From JAMCRM01 sp041685075 (lineage in GTDB: Bacteria; Acidobacteriota; Terriglobia; Bryobacterales; Bryobacteraceae), in the NCBI GenBank assembly GCA_041685075.1, contig JAWLGN010000171.1, forward strand, positions 1 to 11,632: a stretch of 11,632 bases of DNA, written 5' to 3'. Positions 1 through 6,777 of this stretch are shown one piece after another (the first letter of the stretch is position 1; every line of letters begins with the position of its first letter). The position numbers and the translations under genes are program-made. The notes beneath the pieces are model-generated. The model ran no database searches and was not told the DNA's origin. It saw only the letters and a program-made list of their open reading frames with translations.

Positions 1-905
1 ATCGACGGCACGCGAATCCCGCCTTCGTAGTAGGCGCCCTTGGCGCCTCGGAACGGCGAGCCTGCCGCGTCCGGCCGGGGCGTCCCATTATCGCTGATGA
101 ACCAGAACAGGGTGTCCTGCTGGATGCCGCTCCGTTGCAGCGCGTCGCGAAGGGAACCGATCGCGCGGTCCATGGCAGTGATCTCCCCGAAGCGCTCGGC
201 GAGCCGTTCGGGAACTTTGCCGTGGTAAGGAACGATGTCGTCGTCGGCCGGGGTGTACGGCTCGTGAGGGGAGCCAAAGCTCACCACGGTAAACGTTCGC
301 CGGCCGGACCGCGCCTGCCGTTCGATGAACCGGGCGGCCTCCTGCGCGACGACCTCGCTGCTTTCTCCGGGAAAGCGCCGGGGCGCGGCGCCGTTGTGGG
401 ACAACAGCGGACTGTGCCCGAAGAAGTTATCACACGAAATCCACTCATTGAAGCCCATGGCTCCGGGATTGGTCGGGGATCCGGCCCGCGAGGGTCCCAG
501 GTGCCACTTGCCGAAGAGCCCCGTGGTATAGCCGCTCTGCCGCAGCAATTGAGGCAGGGTGATTTCTTCGGGCCGGATCGACCAGTTCGGCGCGAACGCT
601 CCGAAGCGATTGGCATTCCGGCCGGTCATCACGCTGCCGCGGGTGGGCGTACACATGGCAGCCGCCGAATAGAAGCGGTCGAAGCGCACTCCTCGCGCCG
701 CCATGGCGTCCAGGTGGGGTGTCCGGAGCAGTTTGTGGCCGTTGTAGCCCGTCTCATGCCAGCCGAGGTCGTCGGCAATACAGAGAACGATGTGCCCGGG
801 GGCTGTACGCTGCTCGCCGGCCAGCGCCTGCGGCAGGAGCGCCGTCCCAGCGCCTATCGCGGAGTGGTGAAGGAACTTCCGGCGTGTACAGGTCATGCGA
901 TCCAT
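1..905 (-). CDS. Tat-exported formylglycine-dependent sulfatase (arylsulfatase family S1), 3' end cut by window
   Basis: Hydrolyses a sulfate ester, probably outside the cytoplasm; the substrate cannot be read from the sequence. I translated 301 residues, open at the left edge, so the C-terminus is missing. A twin-arginine signal is visible at residues 7-30 (TRRKFL, then a hydrophobic run ending in ALAG). Metal ligands D45-D46 lie in IADDLGW. The signature CTPTRG at 85-90 has the C-x-P-x-R core whose Cys85 is oxidised to formylglycine. FGKWHLG (131-137), SPHEP (212-216), SDNG (271-274) and GAKG (287-290) match the remaining active-site blocks of the family. The start at 905 is preferred over the in-frame ATG at 896; a weak GAGA precedes it. 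It lies 19 bp after the stop of the sulfatase upstream, so the two are probably co-transcribed. The two are clearly different paralogues: this one has CTPTR and SDNG, the other CAPSR and SDQG. Family certain, substrate unknown. Confidence 0.93.
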   Translation of the reverse strand, partial: MDRMTCTRRKFLHHSAIGAGTALLPQALAGEQRTAPGHIVLCIADDLGWHETGYNGHKLLRTPHLDAMAARGVRFDRFYSAAAMCTPTRGSVMTGRNANRFGAFAPNWSIRPEEITLPQLLRQSGYTTGLFGKWHLGPSRAGSPTNPGAMGFNEWISCDNFFGHSPLLSHNGAAPRRFPGESSEVVAQEAARFIERQARSGRRTFTVVSFGSPHEPYTPADDDIVPYHGKVPERLAERFGEITAMDRAIGSLRDALQRSGIQQDTLFWFISDNGTPRPDAAGSPFRGAKGAYYEGGIRVPS

Positions 906-924
906 GGAATCTCGCGCCGGCAAA

Positions 925-2448
925 TCAGGCGTCCACTTTGTAGTGCTTGCGCAGCCTCGCCAGCTCTTCCTTCAACTGCTTCACCACATCCTGGTAGGCT
1001 TCGTCGTTATACACGCTGCGCATCTGCCGCGGGTCCCGGGTGAGGTCGTAAAGCTCCCATTCGCCGGTCTCGTAGAAATGCGCCAGGGTGTAGCGGTCGG
1101 TGCGGACGCCCTCGTGGGGCGCGACGTTGTGCACGCCCTTTTCGTAGTAGCGGTAGTAGAAACTCCTCCGCCAGTCCGGAACCTGCTGGCCGCGCATCAA
1201 TGGCAAGAGGCTGGCGCCCTGCATGTCGGCCGGCTGCGGTTGCCCGGCGACGTCCAGGAAGGTCTGGGCGAAATCCAGGTTCGAAACCAGGTGCCGGTTG
1301 ACGCTGCCGCGTTCGATCACACCCGGCATACGCATCACCAGCGGCGTGCGCAGGCTCTCTTCATAGATCCAGCGCTTGTCGAACCAGCCGTGCTCGCCCA
1401 GGTAGAAACCCTGGTCCGAACTGTAGACCACCAGCGTATTTTCGGCCAGTCCCGCCGCGTCCAGGTAACTCAGCACTCGCCCCACGTTGTCGTCAACGGA
1501 GGAGATACAGCGCAGATAGTCCTTGATGTAACGTTGATATTTCCAGCGGACCAGGTCTTTGCCCTGCGGGTTATCCTTGAACAGCTTCGCATTGCGAGGC
1601 CCGTAGGCGGCGTCCCACTGGCGCTTCTGCTCCGCGGTCATCCGCGCCCACTCCGCGTTGCCGTCCTTGGGTACGGGGGAGCGGTCCGCCCATTCGGGAA
1701 CCTTCATATCGTGGTTCCATCGCATGTGGCGATCGATCTCCATCTCCTGGAGGCGGGCGGGCGTGGCGCGGCCCGCGTAGTCGTCGAACAGGGTCGGGGG
1801 TTCGGGCAGTTGCTGGCCTTCGAACATCCACATCTTATTGGGCGCGGGCATCCAGTTGCGGTGCGGCGCCTTGTGCTGGCTGAACAGGAGGAACGGCTTG
1901 TTCGGATCGCGTCCGTTCTGCAGCCAATCGAGGGTCAGGTCGCCGATGATGTCGGTCACGTAGCCTTCCCGACGGTGGCGCCCGCTTTGGGTCAGGAAAT
2001 TGGGGTTATAGTAGTGGCCCTGCCCGGGGAGCACTTCCCAGTAATCGAAGCCGGTGGGATCGCTTTTCAGGTGCCATTTTCCGATCATGGCGGTCTGGTA
2101 GCCGGCTTTCTGCAGCAGCTTGGGGAAGGTCTGCTGGGACCCGTCGAATCGAACCGCGTTGTCAATCACGCCGTTGAGGTGGCTATGCTTGCCCGTGAGC
2201 ACCACGGCGCGGCTCGGGGCGCAGATGGAATTCGTCACCAGGCACTGATCGAAGCGCATACCCTCGTGCGCGATTCGGTCGATATGCGGCGTCCGCATCA
2301 AGCTTTGCCCGTACGCGCTCACTGCCTGCCAGGCGTGATCGTCGGAGAACATCATCAGGATGTTCCACGGTTTGCCGTTGGCGGCGCGTCCGAACCGGGC
2401 GGTGAGGGCGGCTGCGCTGAGGCTGGTCAGGAATGCTCTGCGGTCCAT
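925..2448 (-). CDS. Tat-exported sulfatase, GlcNAc-6-sulfatase/mucin-desulfating type
   Basis: Sulfate-ester hydrolase of 507 aa, full length for the family. MDRRAFLTSL followed by an Ala-rich stretch is a twin-arginine signal (residues 1-22), which is why the start is placed at 2448 and not at the longer in-frame start at 2502 inside the preceding gene. Metal-binding D36-D37 (FSDDHAW), formylglycine motif CAPSR (76-80), GKWHL (123-127), HKAPH (192-196) and SDQG (344-347) followed by GEHGWFDK (351-358) are all present, so it should be active once Cys76 is converted by a formylglycine-generating enzyme; none is encoded in this window. Gln346 in place of the commoner Asn is normal for this branch. 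The C-terminal block GEWELYDLTRDPRQ (462-475) is the usual sulfatase C-terminal subdomain. Similarity by eye is to N-acetylglucosamine-6-sulfatases and mucin-desulfating enzymes, but the true substrate is inference. Starts 7 bp after the methyltransferase stop, with no clear Shine-Dalgarno, suggesting translational coupling. Confidence 0.95.
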   Translation of the reverse strand: MDRRAFLTSLSAAALTARFGRAANGKPWNILMMFSDDHAWQAVSAYGQSLMRTPHIDRIAHEGMRFDQCLVTNSICAPSRAVVLTGKHSHLNGVIDNAVRFDGSQQTFPKLLQKAGYQTAMIGKWHLKSDPTGFDYWEVLPGQGHYYNPNFLTQSGRHRREGYVTDIIGDLTLDWLQNGRDPNKPFLLFSQHKAPHRNWMPAPNKMWMFEGQQLPEPPTLFDDYAGRATPARLQEMEIDRHMRWNHDMKVPEWADRSPVPKDGNAEWARMTAEQKRQWDAAYGPRNAKLFKDNPQGKDLVRWKYQRYIKDYLRCISSVDDNVGRVLSYLDAAGLAENTLVVYSSDQGFYLGEHGWFDKRWIYEESLRTPLVMRMPGVIERGSVNRHLVSNLDFAQTFLDVAGQPQPADMQGASLLPLMRGQQVPDWRRSFYYRYYEKGVHNVAPHEGVRTDRYTLAHFYETGEWELYDLTRDPRQMRSVYNDEAYQDVVKQLKEELARLRKHYKVDA

Positions 2449-2455
2449 AGGTTCA

Positions 2456-3961
2456 TCATAGTTGAAAGCCCTGATCCGACGGTAACAGGTAGCCGCCCGC
2501 AATCAACTCCCGCACGGCCGGCAGGCAGGCGCCGGCAACCTGCGCGGCCGGGGCGCGCAGGCGTTCGGCCAGCAGCGCTACAGCCTCTCCCAGGGTGCGG
2601 CGGCCGTCGATGTAGTTCAGCAGGTTGAGCAGGTTGGGCGGCAGGGCGCCTTCGTGGCGCGGCCAGCCGTCGAGGCCCAGCCGGGTTTCGAGCAGCCGCC
2701 AGCCGTCGGGAGACCATGCGTTTTTGGCGGTCACGCGCGCCTCCGGGGCGATGGCCAGGCGCGCGGCGAGCAGGCTTTCGTCGCGGGCGCCGGCGCCGCG
2801 GTGGAGAAAGCCGGCGAGCGACATGCCGCGCAGCACGCCCTCGCCGAAGGGGGCGGAGAGGTGCTCCGGCCAGCCGTCCACGTGGAACCAGTTGCGGCCG
2901 CCGGGCGCATAGCGCATGGCGATGAGCCCGGTGGCGATGCGCTCCACCCCGCGGCCCTCGAGATATTCCGCCCAGGCGTCGAACAGGCGCGCGCCGGCGG
3001 CGGGGTCGTCGCCCGACTCGGTTTCCCGGACCCACGCTTCGGCATAACGGAGCGGGTCGTTTTCACCGAGCTTGAGAACCCAGGCGTCGCAGCCGGTGCC
3101 GTCGAACCACGACGACAGCCGCTCGCGCCAGTCCTGGCCGGCGATGTGGGGCCACTCGCACATGAGCTGGCAGAGGCCGCCCTCTTCGAGGTGCGCGGGC
3201 GCTTCCCGCACCACCGCGCGGCAGAAGCCGTCCAACTCGAAGCCGCCGTCGCGGTAGAGGTAGCGGCCGGCCGGCCCGATGACGAAGGGCAGGTTGCCGA
3301 CCACCTGGTGGAAGCGGCGGCCGCGCACCGGCTCGAAGCGATCTCCCTCCAGGCATTCCACGTTGGAGAGGGCATTGAGCGCGGCGTTGAAGCGGGCGAA
3401 CCCGACGGCGCGGGCGCTGCGGTCCACGGCCCACACCCGGCGGGCGTGCGCCGCCCCCAGAAAGGCCTGGAAGCCGCAGCCCGTGCCCAGGTCGAGCAGG
3501 GAGTCCACGGGCCGCCGCACCGTGAAGTGGGCGCAATCGACGCTGCTGGCCGTGATTCCCATCACCACGTCGCTCGCGGCGCCGGCCGCCAGGCGGTCCG
3601 GCAGGTCGAAAACCAGCAGCAGGCTGCCGTAGGGGTGGATGGCGGCGGCGGGCACGGCCTCTCCGTCGCGGCGCTCGAGCAGCCCCAGGCTGAAGACGGT
3701 TTCGAGCGGCAGCGGGGCGAGCGCCGCGCGCGCGGCTTCCTCCGGCACCGCAACGCCGAACAGGAACAGCCGCGCCAGCGTGTCCTGCGGGCATCCCGAG
3801 GCGGTGAGCCGCAGCAGCCGCGGCAGGTTGCCGGTGCGGCGCGTGGGAAGCTGGATCTCCCCGAGCTTCGCGATCAAGGCTTCATCGGTGAAGCCGTTGG
3901 CGGCCAGGACGTCGCGCAGCGCCTCGGCTTCGGCGGGAGTGGGAGTCCGCACGCCGCTCAA
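2456..3961 (-). CDS. 501-aa class I SAM-dependent methyltransferase (HemK/RsmC-like core) with C-terminal helical domain
   Basis: A Rossmann methyltransferase core sits at about residues 150-300: motif I DLGTGCG (157-163), acidic residue D180 ending motif II, and NLPF (223-226) at the position of the NPPY/NPPF motif of amino- and nucleobase N-methyltransferases. The N-terminal ~140 residues form a helical domain and the last ~75 (from about 435, DGWPRHEGALPPN) look like a small winged-helix-type domain. I recall bacterial proteins of about 500 aa with this layout (annotated DUF7059/methyltransferase/DUF7782), but I am not sure of the match. The substrate is unknown; amide or nucleobase nitrogen is the likeliest target given NLPF. 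No signal peptide, so it is cytoplasmic, unlike the other three operon products. The TTG start overlaps the upstream stop as TTGA; a GTG at 3952 is an equally good start. It is translationally linked to the isomerase-like gene. Confidence 0.85.
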   Translation of the reverse strand: MSGVRTPTPAEAEALRDVLAANGFTDEALIAKLGEIQLPTRRTGNLPRLLRLTASGCPQDTLARLFLFGVAVPEEAARAALAPLPLETVFSLGLLERRDGEAVPAAAIHPYGSLLLVFDLPDRLAAGAASDVVMGITASSVDCAHFTVRRPVDSLLDLGTGCGFQAFLGAAHARRVWAVDRSARAVGFARFNAALNALSNVECLEGDRFEPVRGRRFHQVVGNLPFVIGPAGRYLYRDGGFELDGFCRAVVREAPAHLEEGGLCQLMCEWPHIAGQDWRERLSSWFDGTGCDAWVLKLGENDPLRYAEAWVRETESGDDPAAGARLFDAWAEYLEGRGVERIATGLIAMRYAPGGRNWFHVDGWPEHLSAPFGEGVLRGMSLAGFLHRGAGARDESLLAARLAIAPEARVTAKNAWSPDGWRLLETRLGLDGWPRHEGALPPNLLNLLNYIDGRRTLGEAVALLAERLRAPAAQVAGACLPAVRELIAGGYLLPSDQGFQL

Positions 3962-5355
3962 CCCTCCTGCTCCACGCGGAAGCCCATCATCCGGCCCATG
4001 CGCTCGATGGTGCGCTGGTGGTCTCCGTAGAAGATGACGCGGTGCAGCCCGGAGCCGTAGCCCTCGAGCATCTTCGCGGCATCGGCCACGCGGGTGCGGA
4101 TCTGGGTGCGGCAGCCGCGGTCGCTCTCCACCACGCCGGTGACCTCGCCGGTCGAGACCAGCATCCGGTCCGCGCCCACGAAGCGCGCCATGGTGATGGT
4201 TTCGTCCGAGGGCATGAGCACCTGCATGGCCACGCCCTCGGCGGTCTCCAGGTGGGAGCGCAGGATGTAGGGATAGGCCGGGCCGTCGATGCCTTTCATC
4301 CGGGTGGCCGCGACGCAGTGGGCGTGGATCACCTCGTTGCGGCTGAGGTCGAAGACCGGGTCGGTGACGAAGCCGGGCATGCCGGTGCAGGAGGTGACCA
4401 GCATCTGGGTCATGGTGGATGGCAGGTCGCCTTCGCAGACGCCGTAGAGACCCTGGTCGTTCAGCTTGGACCAGGCCACGCAGGGATAGGCGGGCATCTG
4501 GCCGGCCAGCAGGCCGCCGAAGCAGTCCACCGTGACGGCGTTGGCACGCTCGCGGCGCATCAGGGCGCCGACGCCGAGATAGAAGCGCAGGGCGTCGTGG
4601 ATTTCACGCGGCTTGGGCTCCACCACCCGCAGGGCGCCGGCGGTGAATTCGCGGGCCAGTTCGCCGGCCTGGCGGTTGTCGGCGGCGTCGAAGCAGGCCT
4701 GGAGATCGCGGTACTCGAGGATCTTGTAAGCGGTGCCGAAGCGTGCGGCGTAGGCGCCGGCCAGCTTCTCGCGGTTGCGCCCCACGATGAGCACCTTGCT
4801 GCGGCGCAGGTGGCGGGCGGTGTAGAAGATGCGCATGTAGGGGTCGAGATCGCCGTAGCTGGAGGTGGCCAGGGCGTCGATTTTCCTTCCGGCGGCCCGC
4901 AGGGCGGCGATGCCGGACCAGCCGTGGCCCGCGTAGGGACGGGAGAAGTAGAGCGCCGGCACGTCGAGGCCGGTGACCAGTGGAGCCAGCGCCCGCATGG
5001 GCGCCGAGAGCGGCACCACCAGGACGCCGTCAACGGCGGCGGCGTGGCGCTCCAGCCAGGGGCCGGCCTCTTCATCCGTGCGGAGCAGCTCCCCGCCGGT
5101 GAAGCGCACCCAGCGGGCATTCTTGCGCTGGACGTCGGCGAGCCGCGCCTCCACCTCGGCGATGTCGGCCTGAAGGTCGAGGTCCGGCTTGGGCCAGTGC
5201 ACCCGCGGCGCGGCCAGGTAGACCCTGGCGATTACGGCGGGCTCGTTCCACGGCAGGGTTTCCCCGCCCGCGGCGGGCGGGGCGAATACCAGCGGCAACC
5301 CGGTGAAGGAGAGGCCGAACCGCCGGCGCGTCATGGGGGGCAGCGTCTGTGTCAC
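3958..5355 (-). CDS. Tat-exported protein of the L-fucose/L-arabinose isomerase-like superfamily
   Basis: A 465-aa protein whose second half resembles the sugar-isomerase fold. The GVCEGDLPSTMTQML block (305-319) with Glu308, D332 and D336, and IHAHC (343-347) look like the metal-ligand region of L-fucose/L-arabinose isomerases, with HRVIFYGDH (438-446) near the end. The N-terminal half (about 40-240) would be the substrate-binding domains. The first 30 residues carry TRRRFGLSF plus a hydrophobic, Pro/Ala-rich tail, a good twin-arginine signal, which is unusual because classical members are cytoplasmic. The GTG start at 5355 is fixed by GGAGG with 6-nt spacing; the internal ATG at 5334 has none. 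First gene of the operon with a methyltransferase (4-bp overlap) and two exported sulfatases. Isomerase activity is not proven: it may act on, or only bind, a desulfated sugar or sugar acid. Fold assignment moderate, activity uncertain. Confidence 0.72.
   Translation of the reverse strand: MTQTLPPMTRRRFGLSFTGLPLVFAPPAAGGETLPWNEPAVIARVYLAAPRVHWPKPDLDLQADIAEVEARLADVQRKNARWVRFTGGELLRTDEEAGPWLERHAAAVDGVLVVPLSAPMRALAPLVTGLDVPALYFSRPYAGHGWSGIAALRAAGRKIDALATSSYGDLDPYMRIFYTARHLRRSKVLIVGRNREKLAGAYAARFGTAYKILEYRDLQACFDAADNRQAGELAREFTAGALRVVEPKPREIHDALRFYLGVGALMRRERANAVTVDCFGGLLAGQMPAYPCVAWSKLNDQGLYGVCEGDLPSTMTQMLVTSCTGMPGFVTDPVFDLSRNEVIHAHCVAATRMKGIDGPAYPYILRSHLETAEGVAMQVLMPSDETITMARFVGADRMLVSTGEVTGVVESDRGCRTQIRTRVADAAKMLEGYGSGLHRVIFYGDHQRTIERMGRMMGFRVEQEG
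3962..3973 (-). promoter_or_regulatory. Double Shine-Dalgarno before the 501-aa methyltransferase
   Basis: On the minus strand GGAG (3973-3970) lies 8 nt before the TTG at 3961, and AGGAGGG (3968-3962) lies 9 nt before the GTG at 3952. Both spacings are good, so either start is possible; the proteins would differ by three residues. The sites lie inside the last codons of the isomerase-like gene. Confidence 0.55.
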
Positions 5356-5361
5356 TGAAAA

Positions 5362-5366
5362 CCTCC
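5362..5366 (-). promoter_or_regulatory. Shine-Dalgarno of the isomerase-like gene
   Basis: GGAGG on the minus strand ends 6 nt before the GTG at 5355. It decides the GTG start over the ATG seven codons downstream, and so keeps the residues in front of the twin-arginine motif. Confidence 0.75.
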
Positions 5367-5384
5367 GGCCAACAGCCTAGCGGG

Positions 5385-5413
5385 ATCTGAAGCCCGGCGC
5401 AATCCCGTGTAAA
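5385..5413 (-). promoter_or_regulatory. Possible sigma70-type promoter of the sulfatase operon
   Basis: Reading the minus strand, TTTACA (5413-5408) matches 5 of 6 positions of the -35 consensus. With a 17-bp spacer it is followed by TCAGAT (5390-5385), a poor -10 matching 3 of 6. Transcription would start near 5378, giving a leader of roughly 20 nt that contains the Shine-Dalgarno. Position and spacing are right but the -10 is weak. Confidence 0.3.
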
Positions 5414-5418
5414 CGAGC

Positions 5419-5424
5419 TATTCT
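5419..5424 (+). promoter_or_regulatory. TATTCT -10-like hexamer 6 nt before the glycosyltransferase start
   Basis: TATTCT ends exactly 6 nt before the TTG at 5431, with no purine-rich Shine-Dalgarno between (the 6 nt are GGTGGT). A transcript starting at the usual distance would begin at the start codon. No convincing -35 is seen 17 bp upstream. A TTG start is less typical of leaderless mRNAs than ATG or GTG. Confidence 0.35.
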
Positions 5425-5430
5425 GGTGGT

Positions 5431-6270
5431 TTGCCGGAAGAAGACATTGCACAAGCTGCGCCGCCGAAGGTGTCCGCGATCGTAGTCTCCTTCAACCGGG
5501 CCGCGCTGCTGCGCCGCTGCCTGGAGGCGATCGAGCGCACCGAAGAACGCGAAAGCCTGCAAGCCATCGTGGTGGACAACGGCTCCACCGACGGCAGCAT
5601 GGAGCTGGAGACGGAGTTCCCCAACGTCCGCTTCATACGGCTGCCGCACAACTTCGGACTGACCAAGGCCTGGAACATCGGCATCCGCGCGGCCGAGGCC
5701 GACTACCTGCTGCTGCTGCACGAGGACACGGAACTGGCGCCCGATGCGGTGAAGAAGCTGGCCGCGGTGCTCGACGAACGGCCCGACGTCGGCGCCGTCT
5801 GCCCGCTGCTGGTGAACGAGGACGGGCAGCCCGCGCCGCAGGTGGGCGACTACCCGCCCGACGGCGTCTACGAACCCGCCGAAGCGGGCGGCGAAGCGAT
5901 CGAAGTGGACCACGTCAAGGGCGCCGCCCTGATGTTCCGCAGCTTCTTCTTCCGCGCCATGCGGATGATCGACGAGCACTACGGGCAGTTCGGCGCCGAT
6001 GCCGAGTTGTGCTATCGCATCCGCACCGGCGGCAAGAAGATCCTCATCGTGCCGGAGGCGCGGGCGGTGCACCGGGGCAGGGCAGCCACCTCCCCGGAGC
6101 TGGAAGTGGATTTTCGCGCTGGAGTGGCCGTCTTCCTGGGGAAGCACTACGGCTTTTTTTCGGGGCTGAAAGCGCGCCTGGGCGCCGTCCTCGGTGCGCT
6201 GCTGCACTTCCAACTGGGGCAGGTGGTACCCCTTATCTCCGGGCAGAAGATCGATGGTAGCCAAAGTTAA
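5431..6270 (+). CDS. Family 2 glycosyltransferase (rhamnosyltransferase-like, WbbL type)
   Basis: Transfers a sugar from a nucleotide-sugar donor to a cell-surface glycan or lipid-linked acceptor at the inner face of the membrane. The 279-aa protein has the GT-A fold landmarks: VSAIVVSFNRA at the first strand (14-24), nucleotide-binding DNGSTD (49-54), HNFGLTKAWNIG (73-84), the acidic metal motif HEDTE (97-101) in place of DxD, and FGADAELCYRI (187-197) holding the probable catalytic acid. A hydrophobic C-terminal stretch (about 230-269) may rest on the membrane. The start is a TTG; an in-frame GTG 39 nt further on would leave only V-S-A before the first strand, so TTG is preferred. Donor and acceptor cannot be told. 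Divergent from the sulfatase operon and followed after about 30 bp by a small membrane protein on the same strand. Confidence 0.9.
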   Translation: MPEEDIAQAAPPKVSAIVVSFNRAALLRRCLEAIERTEERESLQAIVVDNGSTDGSMELETEFPNVRFIRLPHNFGLTKAWNIGIRAAEADYLLLLHEDTELAPDAVKKLAAVLDERPDVGAVCPLLVNEDGQPAPQVGDYPPDGVYEPAEAGGEAIEVDHVKGAALMFRSFFFRAMRMIDEHYGQFGADAELCYRIRTGGKKILIVPEARAVHRGRAATSPELEVDFRAGVAVFLGKHYGFFSGLKARLGAVLGALLHFQLGQVVPLISGQKIDGSQS

Positions 6271-6290
6271 CCTGTAAATTACCGCAGGTT
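6269..6290. repeat. Perfect 6-bp inverted repeat AACCTG / CAGGTT, 10-nt spacer
   Basis: AACCTG (6269-6274) and CAGGTT (6285-6290) are exact reverse complements separated by an A/T-richer 10 nt. The element lies between the glycosyltransferase stop and the next gene, just before a TATCAT hexamer, and is not followed by a T run. It could be a small operator overlapping a -35 region, or chance. Confidence 0.3.
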
Positions 6291-6294
6291 CCGC

Positions 6295-6300
6295 TATCAT
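6295..6300 (+). promoter_or_regulatory. TATCAT -10-like hexamer 7 nt before an ATG
   Basis: TATCAT lies 7 nt before the ATG at 6308 and overlaps the earlier in-frame ATG at 6299. CTGTAA (6272-6277), 17 bp upstream, matches 3 of 6 positions of a -35 box. No Shine-Dalgarno precedes either ATG. Confidence 0.4.
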
Positions 6301-6307
6301 GGGCCTG

Positions 6308-6772
6308 ATGGACGCCCTGATCTGGATACTCATGCCCGGTTTCGTGGCGGTGGGTTCGGGATTGCTGGCGTACTTTGTCATGCAGTCGCGCATGGACGTC
6401 GCCATAGCCCGCGAGCGCGAAGCGCTGGCACAGGCGCGCGGCGCCCTGGAGGCCGAACGCGCGGCGCTCGGCGAATCGCTGAAGGGGGCCGAGGAATCCG
6501 CCCGGCGCAAGGCGCTCGACGACTTCCTGGCCGACATCCGGCTCGAGCAGCGGCACTACGTGCGGGAGCAGAAGGTGCTCTTTCTGCAGCGCCGCAGCCT
6601 GGTGCTCGAGGAGCGCATCTTCTTCCGCAACCTTCCCCTCTCCAACTGGATCCAGCACGAAATCCTGCTGCATGAAGGCGCCGACGTGGACAAGGTCATC
6701 CGCACCCTGAGCGCCTTCGATAACGGCGTGCTGCGAATCGACCAGCCCCGCGCGCTCAAAGCGCTGCGCTGA
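6308..6772 (+). CDS. Membrane-anchored coiled-coil protein of unknown function
   Basis: I do not recognise a named family. The 154-aa product starts with one strongly hydrophobic segment (residues 2-25, ALIWILMPGF onward). A charged Ala/Glu/Arg-rich helix of about 60 residues follows (AREREALAQA, then EAERAALGES), which should form a coiled coil. A compact C-terminal part (about 75-154) is rich in Arg, Leu and aromatic residues. No signal-peptide cleavage site is evident, so it is likely anchored by its N-terminus with the soluble part in the cytoplasm or periplasm. ATG at 6299 would add three residues; 6308 is preferred because the TATCAT hexamer overlaps 6299. Its stop is only 5 bp from that of the convergent permease gene. 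Coding bias and the neat fit between flanking genes support a real gene. Confidence 0.75.
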   Translation: MDALIWILMPGFVAVGSGLLAYFVMQSRMDVAIAREREALAQARGALEAERAALGESLKGAEESARRKALDDFLADIRLEQRHYVREQKVLFLQRRSLVLEERIFFRNLPLSNWIQHEILLHEGADVDKVIRTLSAFDNGVLRIDQPRALKALR

Positions 6773-6776
6773 GCGC
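6752..6776. terminator. Weak bidirectional terminator candidate at convergent gene ends
   Basis: GCGCTCA (6752-6758) and TGAGCGC (6770-6776) form a perfect 7-bp stem with an 11-nt loop. The right arm contains the TGA of the coiled-coil protein, and the stem sits where two convergent genes end 5 bp apart. On the plus strand it is followed by CTTACTTT, only partly T-rich; on the minus strand there is no T run. Confidence 0.3.
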
Positions 6777-6777
6777 C

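Noticed and set aside
344..348. Gln346 in place of Asn in the second sulfatase, first taken as a lost metal ligand
   Set aside because: Gln at this position (SDQG) is common in a large branch of family S1 sulfatases and compatible with metal binding. The start and end given here are residue numbers in that protein.
2448..2502. Upstream in-frame start that would extend the second sulfatase by 18 residues
   Set aside because: It would bury the twin-arginine signal behind a non-signal-like stretch and overlap the methyltransferase by 47 bp.
135..2628. Plus-strand frames of 302 and 577 codons across the sulfatases
   Set aside because: Both lie opposite genes with intact formylglycine and metal-binding motifs on the minus strand.
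2654..5358. Two plus-strand frames of about 450 codons opposite the methyltransferase and isomerase-like genes
   Set aside because: Compositional shadows; the minus strand has good Shine-Dalgarno sites, a 4-bp gene overlap and conserved motifs.
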